Assembly: GCA_937892735.1 (NCBI GenBank)
Contig: CALBGL010000039.1
Span: 1-46,441, forward strand
Length of the DNA stretch: 46,441 nt
Reading direction: 5' to 3'
Origin: an uncultured Clostridia bacterium
GTDB taxonomy: Bacteria; Bacillota; Clostridia; Lachnospirales; Bianqueaceae
The number at the start of each line of letters is the position of its first letter. Position 1 is the first letter of the stretch. Of this stretch, positions 33,525 to 41,053 are shown in pieces. Under the pieces are notes generated by a model. It was not told the DNA's origin and did no database searches. It saw only the letters and a list, made by a program, of their open reading frames with translations. A program made the position numbers and the translations under genes.

Positions 33525-35597
33525 TTACGCATCAATATTCTTCGCATATTTCGCATGCCGTTCGATAAACTCTCGTCTGGGCTCCACTTTATCTCCCATC
33601 AGCATCGTGAAAATCTGATCCGCCGCAGAAGCATCATCCATCTGCACCTTCAGCAGGATCCGATTAGCAGGATCCATCGTGGTCTCCCACAACTGACTGG
33701 CATCCATCTCTCCCAGTCCCTTATAACGCTGAATCTCCACATCATCCCCTCGCCCGATCTTATTGAGAATCTTATTGAGCTGCGGATCTGTGTACGCATA
33801 ATGCAGTTCTTTTGTCTTTTTCTTCTCCACCCGGTACAACGGAGGCTGGGCGATATACACCTTACCCTGTTCGATCAGCTGCGGCATGAACCGAAAGAAG
33901 AAAGTCAGCATCAGCGTCCGGATATGAGCGCCATCCACATCCGCATCCGTCATAATAATGATCTTATCATATCGAAGTTTCGTGATGTCAAAATCCTCAT
34001 GAATTCCCGTACCAAAGGCCGTGATCATGGAACGGATCTCGTTATTACTTAAGATTCGGTCAAGGCGCGACTTCTCCACGTTGAGGATCTTGCCTCGCAG
34101 CGGCAGGATCGCCTGTGTCTGTCTAGAACGGGCATTCTTGGCGCTGCCGCCAGCGGAATCTCCCTCTACAATATAGATTTCGCAATTCTTCGGATCTTTA
34201 TCGGAACAGTCCGCCAGCTTACCCGGCAGACTATTAGATTCCAGTGCATTCTTACGCCGAGTCAGCTCTCTGGCCTTTCGCGCCGCGTCCCTGGCCCGAG
34301 AAGCCATCAGCGCCTTCTCCAGGATCACCTTAGCAGCCTTGGGATTCTGCTCGAGGAAAAATGTCAACCCATCTGTCACAATGGCTGCTACAACGCCGCG
34401 CACTTCTGCGTTGCCCAGCTTTTGTTTGGTCTGTCCCTCAAACTGCGGTTCTCGAATCTTAACACTGATGATCGCCGTCAGACCTTCCCGCACATCTTCC
34501 CCCGTCAGGTTCTTTTCGTTGTCTTTCAGGAACCCATTCTTACGGGCATAATCATTCAGAACCTGTGTGAAGGCCATACGGAAACCTGCCAGATGCGTGC
34601 CGCCCTCCGGTGTATTCACGTTATTAACGAAGGTAAACATGTTCTCATTATACGAATCATTATGCTGAAAAGCCACTTCTACATACACATCATCCTTCAT
34701 GCCTTCCGCATACATGATCTTATCGTATAGAGGTTCCTTATTCTGGTTTGAGTACGCTACAAACTCTCGGATACCACCCTCATAATGAAAAACTTCTTTC
34801 TGCTCCTGCCCCGAACGCAGATCCTCCAATTCGATCCACAGTCCCTTGGTCAGAAAGGCAGTCTCCCGTAAACGGTTCTTCAATACTTCGAAGTCAAAAA
34901 CCACCTCATCAAAGATCTCATCATCCGGCAGGAAATCCACTCGAGACCCCGTCTTATCCGTATCTCCCACAACTTTCAGCGGATACAGCGTACGTCCTCT
35001 CTCAAACTCAATCTGGTATTCCTTCCCATTCTGGCATACCGTCACTTTTACATGTCTGGACAACGCGTTCACAACCGACGCACCCACACCGTGCAGACCG
35101 CCGGACACCTTATAACCGCCGCCATCAAACTTGCCGCCCGCGTGCAGCTTGGTATAAGCTACTTCAACCCCGGAAATACCCGCCTGCGGATGAATACCCG
35201 TCGGAATACCGCGTCCATTGTCAATGACCGTAATGGAATTATCCTCATTGATGTGTACAATAATCTTGCTGCAAAATCCTGCCAGCGCCTCATCGACCGC
35301 ATTATCCACAATCTCATATACCAGATGATGCAGACCTCGGGAGGATGTACTGCCAATATACATACCAGGTCGGCGGCGTACGGCTTCCAGCCCTTCCAGA
35401 ATCTGAATCTGAGAAGCCCCATATTCCCCAGTTACCTTAAAATCTGTCTCTTCAATGCCCGGTTCATGAAAGTTCTCTGTATCCACATTGGGATCATCCT
35501 CATGATCCATCGCCTGCTTCAAAATGTCACGAGCCTCCAGATCCTCCTGATCGAGACCAGGATCTGCCGCACTGCCATTTTGTATCTTTTTCTTCAT
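33525..35597 (-). CDS. gyrB: DNA gyrase subunit B
   Basis: 690 residues. ATPase motifs EIVDNAVDEALAG, DNGRGIPTG and GGLHGVGASVVNALS are intact, as are the TOPRIM motifs EGDSAGGSA and DADVDGAHI. The start at 35597 follows AAGGAG; a TTG at 35624 is less likely. The core alignment (ASQIQILEGLEAVRRRPGMY) begins only at residue 61, so there is an acidic N-terminal extension of about 50 residues compared with B. subtilis GyrB, rich in Asp and Glu. The leader contains a strong inverted repeat (35632-35668). It is the first gene of gyrB-gyrA. Confidence 0.96.
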   Translation of the reverse strand: MKKKIQNGSAADPGLDQEDLEARDILKQAMDHEDDPNVDTENFHEPGIEETDFKVTGEYGASQIQILEGLEAVRRRPGMYIGSTSSRGLHHLVYEIVDNAVDEALAGFCSKIIVHINEDNSITVIDNGRGIPTGIHPQAGISGVEVAYTKLHAGGKFDGGGYKVSGGLHGVGASVVNALSRHVKVTVCQNGKEYQIEFERGRTLYPLKVVGDTDKTGSRVDFLPDDEIFDEVVFDFEVLKNRLRETAFLTKGLWIELEDLRSGQEQKEVFHYEGGIREFVAYSNQNKEPLYDKIMYAEGMKDDVYVEVAFQHNDSYNENMFTFVNNVNTPEGGTHLAGFRMAFTQVLNDYARKNGFLKDNEKNLTGEDVREGLTAIISVKIREPQFEGQTKQKLGNAEVRGVVAAIVTDGLTFFLEQNPKAAKVILEKALMASRARDAARKARELTRRKNALESNSLPGKLADCSDKDPKNCEIYIVEGDSAGGSAKNARSRQTQAILPLRGKILNVEKSRLDRILSNNEIRSMITAFGTGIHEDFDITKLRYDKIIIMTDADVDGAHIRTLMLTFFFRFMPQLIEQGKVYIAQPPLYRVEKKKTKELHYAYTDPQLNKILNKIGRGDDVEIQRYKGLGEMDASQLWETTMDPANRILLKVQMDDASAADQIFTMLMGDKVEPRREFIERHAKYAKNIDA

Positions 35598-35631
35598 TCC
35601 GTCGTACTCCTTTTCTCTTGACAATCCTAGG

Positions 35632-35668
35632 TCGTACCTTCCTGAGCCTGAGGTTCAGGAAGGTACGA
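35632..35668. promoter_or_regulatory. 14-base-pair hairpin in gyrB leader
   Basis: TCGTACCTTCCTGA (35632-35645) pairs perfectly with 35655-35668 across nine bases. It lies about 30 to 65 bases into the predicted gyrB transcript, with no T run on the minus-strand side, so it is not a normal terminator. It could stabilise the messenger or be an operator. Confidence 0.65.
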
Positions 35669-35702
35669 TCATCCTTTAAAAACTATTCTTTCTACCCTAT
35701 TT

Positions 35703-35731
35703 ATTATACCATAAAATGCTGATAAAATCAA
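35703..35731 (-). promoter_or_regulatory. gyrB promoter
   Basis: Minus strand TTGATT (35726-35731), 17-base spacer, TATAAT (35703-35708). It lies back to back with the strong plus-strand promoter at 35766-35794. Confidence 0.8.
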
Positions 35732-35765
35732 GGTTTTTTACGGATTTCTCCCGTTTTGAAAATGA

Positions 35766-35794
35766 TTGTCAAAGGAAAAAATATGTGGTATAAT
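35766..35794 (+). promoter_or_regulatory. strong promoter of structured leader RNA
   Basis: TTGTCA (35766-35771), 17-base spacer, TATAAT (35789-35794), with TGG directly before the -10 (an extended -10). It is one of the best promoters in the window and lies about 175 bases from the next start codon. Confidence 0.85.
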
Positions 35795-35798
35795 AGGT

Positions 35799-35922
35799 GT
35801 GGTTTGGCAGTTTTTTATGCCGTAGCAATGGAACCACGCCTCGAGTTTGCCGCCAAGTATTGTAATTGGGGTGGGATGATAGGACATGGACGGCCAAACC
35901 GCCTCACGGAGGGTGCCTCCGT
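35799..35922 (+). ncRNA. candidate structured RNA or leader element
   Basis: Starting at the predicted transcription start there are several long pairings, some of which exclude each other. GGTGTGGTT (35796-35804) pairs with AACCACGCC (35832-35840); GGTTTGGC (35801-35808) pairs perfectly with GCCAAACC (35893-35900); GTTTGCCG (35845-35852) pairs with CGGCCAAAC (35891-35899) with one bulge. ACGGAGG-N3-CCTCCGT (35906-35922) follows, with a weak TTTAT tail that could be a terminator. I do not recognise an Rfam class. It could be a stable small RNA or a switching leader of the lipoprotein gene 47 bases downstream. No protein start with a ribosome site exists here. Confidence 0.45.
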
Positions 35923-35968
35923 TTATGGTTACACTTCCGTTTATTTCTTTAATAGAAAGGACATTCAT

Positions 35969-37069
35969 ATGAAATTTTTTCGATTTGTTTTTCTATGTAT
36001 TCTATCTCTGGCGATGATCGGCTGCACCTCTTTACCCTCGCAGAACAGTCAAACCGATGTTTCCAGTGAAGATTCCCGTTCCGCGGCAGACAGTTCGACT
36101 ACCACGGAATCCAATTCTTCAGAAGAATCTGTTTCTTCTGGAGAATCTATTTCTACAGAATCTTCTGCGGCAGATTCTTCCCAGCAAGCATCCTCTGCAG
36201 AGGATGCCGAACCAGAGACTCTTCCAGAAGAATCTGGCTTCACCTGGGTCTTGAGACCTTCTATCGAGGCCCAATCCGTACTGCCTATTCGTGATGGAGA
36301 TACTCCCGGTTCTTTTAATATCAGCCCTTCAATCTGTTTTGTCGAGGAAGGTCTCGTGGGTCTGATGAATCAGACTGGAAGTATCCTGCTGCCCGCTGAA
36401 TACGCGGATATTTGCTATAGTCGCACGGCCGGCGGCCTCATCGCCCTGCGGGAAGGCTCTACCACTTATCAGCGTCTCGATAATCAGTATCAGCCCTCTT
36501 TCGAGGTTGATTACAGCCAGACATCCTTTGTCGCCGCCACCTCGTACGTTTGGGATCCGGATACGGAATCCATTCTGGACACCGCCAATGATATGGCTCC
36601 CTATGAAGACACATCCTATATCGTGGTACGTCAGTCCGAAGACAGCAATCTCTATGCACTCGGAAATGCCAACGGCCTTTCTACCGATTTCATTTATTCT
36701 GATTTTGGACCGACGGGACTTATCAATGAATTTTTCGTTCAGGATGAAGCCGGGTGGCACCTGGTCAATCATCTGGGCGAAGACCTGCTTGATGGCATGA
36801 TCCTTCGTCCTCGTTTGCAGCGGACGATCCATCTCGAAGGCGACTCCTTCTCTTCTTCCTATGTAGAAACGGCTCCCTATCCCTGTTCTGAAGGCGTTTT
36901 CACTTTCCAGGGAGAAAATGGGAAATGGGGATTCTACGATGCCTCCGGCAACATGCTCGTCGATTTCATCTTCGAAGAAGCCTGTCCTGTTTCCCTCGGC
37001 AATGCCTGGGTTAAATGGAATGGCATGTGGGGACTGATCACTGTTGATATGGTCTCTGCAGTCGGTTAA
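35969..37069 (+). CDS. lipoprotein with WG-type repeats
   Basis: 366 residues. The signal peptide ends in a lipobox, LSLAMIGC, so the mature protein is anchored by a lipid at Cys20 or so. About 70 low-complexity residues rich in Ser and Glu follow, then a repetitive beta-rich part with WG-type motifs, such as GLMNQTGSILLPAEYADI, GKWGFYDASGNMLVDFIF and MWGLI. WG-repeat proteins are common in Clostridia; the function is unknown. The start at 35969 follows AGAAAGGA; a longer frame to 35756 lies inside the structured RNA. The N-terminal Ser/Glu run may be a wall-spanning linker. Confidence 0.85.
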   Translation: MKFFRFVFLCILSLAMIGCTSLPSQNSQTDVSSEDSRSAADSSTTTESNSSEESVSSGESISTESSAADSSQQASSAEDAEPETLPEESGFTWVLRPSIEAQSVLPIRDGDTPGSFNISPSICFVEEGLVGLMNQTGSILLPAEYADICYSRTAGGLIALREGSTTYQRLDNQYQPSFEVDYSQTSFVAATSYVWDPDTESILDTANDMAPYEDTSYIVVRQSEDSNLYALGNANGLSTDFIYSDFGPTGLINEFFVQDEAGWHLVNHLGEDLLDGMILRPRLQRTIHLEGDSFSSSYVETAPYPCSEGVFTFQGENGKWGFYDASGNMLVDFIFEEACPVSLGNAWVKWNGMWGLITVDMVSAVG

Positions 37070-37080
37070 AAATAAAGGAA

Positions 37081-37155
37081 CCTGAATGGTAACTGCCATT
37101 CAGGGGTACAAAAGGGGCCCGTTGCAGAATTTCTATTTTGCAGCGGGCCCTTTCG
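37081..37155 (+). terminator. double hairpin after lipoprotein gene
   Basis: Hairpin one is CCTGAATGG/CCATTCAGG (37081-37104). Hairpin two (37115-37150) has 12-base arms starting GGGCCCG with one G-U pair, followed by TTTC. The second is the likely terminator despite the short T run. From 37156 to 37371 I see nothing coding. Confidence 0.7.
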
Positions 37156-37371
37156 ACGGTTTGGAAACAGGAATCAAAATACAAACAGGACGCTGATTTT
37201 CTCCCCCTTGGAGAATCTAGTTCAACTCGTTTACCAGCCGGCCAGGTGCGTTCTCCGGTATCATTTTTTCGCAATTAGCAAAAGTACCCGTTGACCTCGC
37301 CATTTATATACAAAATAAAAGATAGGTTGATAATCCTTCTTTTTGCAATATCCGTCCCTATGTATTCCTTC

Positions 37372-37400
37372 TTTACAATTCGTATTCTTTGTGATATCAT
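37372..37400 (+). promoter_or_regulatory. promoter of nuclease-like gene
   Basis: TTTACA (37372-37377), 17-base spacer, TATCAT (37395-37400), about 25 bases before the ATG at 37425. The gene therefore has its own transcript. Confidence 0.65.
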
Positions 37401-37424
37401 AAGACATACGAAAGGGGCGATCCT

Positions 37425-38207
37425 ATGGCCAAACTCTCATCTCACATTGCACATATCATTTCTTCATTCTACCATACTCTGCTCGAACTCCATGCCATCC
37501 CCGACTTCTGTCTCTCCCGCAAGAAGAATAAAAAAACGGGAAAGGTGTATCTATACAAGCAGGAATCTACTCGTAATGGCCGAAAGCAGACTAAAATCAA
37601 AGCTGCTGATGAAGCGGACTATCTTTCTCTATATGAGAAACGCCAGAAACTAAAGGCACGCCTGCGTGAACTCAAAATACAATATAAGACGCTTTCCTTC
37701 AAGGACCGCCGTGATGTACGCTACGCCCTCGCCTGCTTTCAGTATGCACTAGAGGCCGGCGTCGGGAAAATTGTTGAGAAAAATACGTATCTCAATGGCA
37801 CGACTCGCGACTCCAAGAGCGAAATCATCCTTTCTCTCCTCTTTGATCTGCTAGGCATAAAATATACGCATAACTATTCCATTTATGCGCAGGGACACAC
37901 CTATATGGTTGACTTCTATTTTCCGGATTCGCAGGATTTTCATGAACATATGGGCATGCTGGATGATGAGCAATACGCCCAGAATCAGAAACGCAAGCTG
38001 GAGGACTATGCCGCAGAAGGCATTCAGGAGAAGAAGAACCTTCTCATCACGAAAGAGCATTACGTGACGGATTCTCGCGATCCTGAAAAGAAGCGCGCCT
38101 GCATCGACCTGCGCGAGATCGTGCTGCAACTCATCTCCTTCGGGAAGATCGCACCGCAGAAGGCGTTCCGCCTTCTCTTCCCTGACAAATCCCTTCCGAA
38201 AATTTAA
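37425..38207 (+). CDS. PD-(D/E)XK nuclease-like protein
   Basis: 260 residues. Residues 30-60 (KKTGKVYLYKQ and NGRKQTKIKA) look like a small basic beta-hairpin DNA-binding arm; 62-92 is a charged, coiled-coil-like helix. Then come nuclease-type elements: SKSEIILSLLFDLLGIKY with Glu133, HTYMVDFYFPD with Asp163, and FHEHMGMLDDEQYAQ with Glu174, an order and spacing like the PD-(D/E)XK nuclease modules that carry an EHLGM-type motif in UvrD-like helicases. The classic lysine is replaced by Met176 in E-H-M, so catalysis is not assured. It is monocistronic, with a terminator behind it, and lies directly before hairpin array B. Confidence 0.6.
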   Translation: MAKLSSHIAHIISSFYHTLLELHAIPDFCLSRKKNKKTGKVYLYKQESTRNGRKQTKIKAADEADYLSLYEKRQKLKARLRELKIQYKTLSFKDRRDVRYALACFQYALEAGVGKIVEKNTYLNGTTRDSKSEIILSLLFDLLGIKYTHNYSIYAQGHTYMVDFYFPDSQDFHEHMGMLDDEQYAQNQKRKLEDYAAEGIQEKKNLLITKEHYVTDSRDPEKKRACIDLREIVLQLISFGKIAPQKAFRLLFPDKSLPKI

Positions 38208-38208
38208 A

Positions 38209-38233
38209 AAGGCGCCGCGGCGGACGCTTTTTT
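38209..38233 (+). terminator. terminator of nuclease-like gene
   Basis: A GC-rich imperfect stem around GGCGCCGCGGCGGACGC, flanked by AAAAA and six Ts. Confidence 0.7.
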
Positions 38234-38481
38234 GTCATGCCTGAAAATGAGGGATTCTGCGTACAAATCTTCTATTCTGTACGCAGACGGGAAAATTGAG
38301 TCTTTTAGTTACGTATAAAATGTGATGATGTACTCTATTTTATACGCAAAAATGGGATTCTGTGGTGCGCTTTCGAGGATCTGCGTATAATCAGTTCCAG
38401 AAGGAATGGATTGATACGCAACCCTGCGATTCTAAAGTGCATCTCCATAGAAATTGCGTATAATCAGTTATAAAAGGATCT

Positions 38482-38580
38482 GATTTATACGCAAATGCGA
38501 GATTGTCAGCAGGCGAATCTTCGAACTGCGTATAAAAGGTGCTGCGGGGACGGAGACGCGCCGCGGCTTGTACGCAATCC
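38482..38580. repeat. 99-base duplicated block, copy 1
   Basis: This block of array B, from the right arm of one hairpin through a linker and the whole 48-base hairpin, recurs at 38887-38985 with a single difference (G or A in the GCTGC-GGG stretch). The offset is 405 bases. Confidence 0.92.
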
Positions 38581-38886
38581 CACCTTTCTGAAGCGCTCTT
38601 TCGAGGAGTTGCGTATAACTTAATTCTTGAAGAAACTTGTTTATACTCAGCTGCGAGATCGATGGCTAGCGGCTCTCTAGATTGCGTATAAAACTGTAAA
38701 AGAATTCCTTTTTTCGCGCTGCGGGGACGGAAACATACCTCGGATTGTACGCAGTCCGACGATTCTAAAGCACCTTTTCGCGAGATCGCGTATAAATCAA
38801 TTACAGAGAGAATCGATTTATACACACCCTATGATTCTGATCCAAATCTCCGTAGGAATTGCGTATAACCAGTTGCAAAAGAATGC

Positions 38887-38985
38887 GATTTATACGCAAA
38901 TGCGAGATTGTCAGCAGGCGAATCTTCGAACTGCGTATAAAAGGTGCTGCAGGGACGGAGACGCGCCGCGGCTTGTACGCAATCC
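38887..38985. repeat. 99-base duplicated block, copy 2
   Basis: Second copy of the block at 38482-38580; near-identity points to recent segmental duplication or gene conversion inside the array. Confidence 0.92.
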
Positions 38986-39131
38986 GATGATTCTAAAGCA
39001 CCTTTTCGCGGGATTACGTATAATTTAGTTTCAAGCAGAATTAATTTATACGCAGGTCTACGATTCTGAAGTACCTTTCCACTAAACTGATCTATACGCA
39101 GTCTTGCGATTCTGCAACAGGCTCCTTATTA

Positions 39132-39461
39132 TCAGTATTTTTCTCTGGGAAGGATCGCCAGCGTATCACGAATGGCCGCCTTCACTTCTTCATCGGTTTC
39201 TTTGCTCATCTGGTGCCGCAATGGTGTATCCGCCGCCGCATCCTTCATAACGCCTAGCGCCTTGATACAGGCAATGCGAATCTCCGGATCTTCATCTTCC
39301 ATCATAGTCACCAGATGATTATACGCGTCTCCCTTTCCCACCTGCCCGAGTCCGGCAATCGCTGCCACACGAACTTTCTTTTCTTTATCCTGAGACAGCC
39401 TGATCAGCTCTTCTTCTTTTCCTTTTTGAACACATTTTTCTACTTTTGCTAACTTACTCAT
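39132..39461 (-). CDS. HEAT-repeat protein
   Basis: 109 residues forming about three helical HEAT/PBS-lyase-like repeats: KKVRVAAIAGLGQVGKGDAY, PEIRIACIKALGVMKDAAAD and EEVKAAIRDTLAILP. Such small repeat proteins mediate protein binding; no partner is evident. The ATG is preceded by AGAGAGGA. It has its own promoter about 100 bases upstream with a palindrome near the transcription start. Its stop is about 35 bases from the edge of array B. Confidence 0.82.
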   Translation of the reverse strand: MSKLAKVEKCVQKGKEEELIRLSQDKEKKVRVAAIAGLGQVGKGDAYNHLVTMMEDEDPEIRIACIKALGVMKDAAADTPLRHQMSKETDEEVKAAIRDTLAILPREKY

Positions 39462-39527
39462 ATTGACTCATCCTCTCTTTCGTAATCTCAAATGATATAA
39501 ATAGGTTACACACTTCCTATAGTAGCA

Positions 39528-39545
39528 TTAGAATAACTGTTCTAA
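39528..39545. promoter_or_regulatory. operator-like palindrome before HEAT gene
   Basis: TTAGAATAACTGTTCTAA, perfect six-base arms, just downstream of the predicted transcription start: a likely repressor site of unknown owner. Confidence 0.5.
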
Positions 39546-39557
39546 ATGATACTAAAA

Positions 39558-39586
39558 AGTATATACCTCTTTTACAAGGATGTCAA
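39558..39586 (-). promoter_or_regulatory. promoter of HEAT-repeat gene
   Basis: Minus strand TTGACA (39581-39586), 17-base spacer, TATACT (39558-39563). It leaves a leader of about 90 bases. Confidence 0.65.
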
Positions 39587-39624
39587 TATATATTTTGTAA
39601 TCTTCACTGAAAATTCTGATGAAG

Positions 39625-39918
39625 CTACTCCTCCCACCGCTGAATCCATTCTGTCACTTCTTGCAAGGTTCTTTCTTCTACTTCCCGGTAAACTGCCAGC
39701 CTCAACTGTGCCTCTCCTTCCATTCCTTGCAGATAAAAATACGGCTGATTCAGCTTATAGAAGGGCATCTTAAGCTGTGCCAGATAAGTCAAATCTCCAT
39801 GTTCTTTTAAGGATAGGATATCTTTTCTCATAACTGGCCTGGAAAGGGCCAAATCATAGGCATACCATCCGGATTCCGCGCAGGGCTCTCTGGATTCTTC
39901 TATACAAAGTATTTCCAT
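39625..39918 (-). CDS. small protein of unknown function after desulfurase
   Basis: 97 residues, acidic, no membrane helix; begins MEILCIEESREPCAESGWYA and has two cysteines (5 and 13). I do not recognise a family. It is very likely real: AGGAGG lies seven bases before the ATG inside the end of the desulfurase gene, and its ATG follows the desulfurase TAA immediately. Its place as third gene after a sugar-isomerase-like gene and a desulfurase suggests a linked role, but nothing in its sequence says which. Confidence 0.7.
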   Translation of the reverse strand: MEILCIEESREPCAESGWYAYDLALSRPVMRKDILSLKEHGDLTYLAQLKMPFYKLNQPYFYLQGMEGEAQLRLAVYREVEERTLQEVTEWIQRWEE

Positions 39919-41052
39919 TTATTTTCCTCCTTCTCCTGCAATCTCTTGAAGCGCTTGCAGAAAAGCGTCCATCTCCTCCTCCGTCGTGGTGGTCCCGATA
40001 CTGATCCGCACACTCCCCTGCCGGGGACAATGTATCGCTCGTACAAGCAATGGCGCGCAATGCAGTCCTACCCTTGTGACGATACCATAACCATGATATA
40101 AAATATAAGCCGTATCCTGGGGCGTCAAACCCTGCAGAGAAAAACTGAAAAGCGGCCCTTCTGGCGGGTCCGGCGCGTATAGATGCATTCCTGGAATTGA
40201 TTGCATCCTTTGATGCAAACTGGTAATCTTCTGATTTTCTCTTGTAAAGATCGCGTCGATTCCTTCTGATAATACGCTTTCTACGCCTGCTAGCAGACCT
40301 GCCAATCCCGGTCCATTCTGGGTGCCTACTTCATACCCTTCCCAGGCGTCATCATATCGAAGTCTCTCGCTATTCTTCCCCGTTCCCCCGTAAAAAACGG
40401 GTCTCACATGAAGTCCCTTACGAATATAAAATCCGCCTGTTCCCTGCGGCCCTTTGAGCCCCTTATGCCCTGTGAAGACCCCGATATCTACCTGATCCTC
40501 CTCCAGATGCAACGGAATCACACCGGCGGATTGAGAAAGATCTGCGACGAGAATTCCGCCCGCTTTATGGATTTCCCCACTGATCCTCTTCATATCCTGT
40601 ATCGCTCCTGTCACGTTCGAGCAATGGTTAATAAATACGGCCGCCGGGCCTGACGCCAGCATATCTCGCAGGGCTTCCTGCCGAACATGTCCTGTCGGAT
40701 CACAGGGAATCACATGTACTTCCGCTGCGCCTCCATTATACAGCGGTCGCAGGACCGAATTATGTTCTGCCTCACTGACCAAGACCAGACTCTGGGATAA
40801 TCCCAGTCCCTGAATCATCATATTCAAGGACTGGGTAGCACCCGATGTAAAGAAAATACGTTTCGGATTCGAAACGCCCAGGATCTCTCCCATCCGTTTC
40901 CGAAGACAAGAAGTGATATCTCCTTCCTGCCCCCTGCTATCGAATACGCTGCGATACTGTCCTAACGGAGGACACTGCAACGCCTCAGTTACGGCCTGTA
41001 CCACTTCTTCTGGCTTGGGAAAACTACTTGCCGCATGATTCAGATAGATCAT
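39919..41052 (-). CDS. cysteine desulfurase family aminotransferase
   Basis: 377 residues of the class V PLP aminotransferase fold. It begins MIYLNHAASSFPKPEEV, with the cofactor lysine in GVFTGHKGLKGPQGTGGFYI and the C-terminal TRVGLHCAPL and GSVRISIGTTTTEEEMDAF blocks that mark the TIGR01977-type (EF2568-like) desulfurase subgroup rather than IscS. The likely reaction is removal of sulfur (or selenium) from cysteine. The start at 41052 is an ATG one base after the preceding stop; an in-frame TTG further up is less likely. Confidence 0.88.
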   Translation of the reverse strand: MIYLNHAASSFPKPEEVVQAVTEALQCPPLGQYRSVFDSRGQEGDITSCLRKRMGEILGVSNPKRIFFTSGATQSLNMMIQGLGLSQSLVLVSEAEHNSVLRPLYNGGAAEVHVIPCDPTGHVRQEALRDMLASGPAAVFINHCSNVTGAIQDMKRISGEIHKAGGILVADLSQSAGVIPLHLEEDQVDIGVFTGHKGLKGPQGTGGFYIRKGLHVRPVFYGGTGKNSERLRYDDAWEGYEVGTQNGPGLAGLLAGVESVLSEGIDAIFTRENQKITSLHQRMQSIPGMHLYAPDPPEGPLFSFSLQGLTPQDTAYILYHGYGIVTRVGLHCAPLLVRAIHCPRQGSVRISIGTTTTEEEMDAFLQALQEIAGEGGK

Positions 41053-41053
41053 A

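Larger units (their letters stand above)
38259..39099. repeat. hairpin array B (constant 35-base linkers)
   Basis: Eleven inverted-repeat elements with GCGTATA (or ACGTATA, GCGTAC) at the left and TATACGC (or GTACGC, one TATACTC, one TATACAC) at the right. Starts and lengths: 38259 (26), 38311 (37), 38383 (37), 38456 (37), 38528 (48), 38611 (38), 38684 (69), 38788 (38), 38861 (37), 38933 (48), 39016 (38); a right half alone ends at 39099. From the second element on, the linkers are 35 bases in eight cases and 36 in one. Linkers fall into related groups; many share GATTCTAAAGCACC-like text. Elements at 38528 and 38933 carry a GC-rich inner hairpin. No repeat-tolerant reading frame was found. 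The whole 38234-39131 stretch is otherwise without genes. Confidence 0.88.

Noticed and set aside
35799..35922. Assignment of the structured RNA to 6S, SRP, c-di-GMP or glycine riboswitch classes
   Set aside because: I looked for the conserved cores of these classes and found none; the length is also short for 6S RNA.
35756..35968. N-terminal extension of the lipoprotein through the leader
   Set aside because: It covers the promoter and structured RNA and would bury the signal peptide inside the protein.
38391..38825. 144-residue minus-strand frame across array B
   Set aside because: It merely reads the hairpin repeats; the 72-73-base period is not a multiple of three, there is no ribosome site, and the frame spans palindromes.
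38259..39099. CRISPR array (about 37-base palindromic repeats, 35-base spacers)
   Set aside because: The sizes fit, but the repeats differ strongly in sequence and length, the spacers are related to each other and one is used twice, and no cas gene is near.
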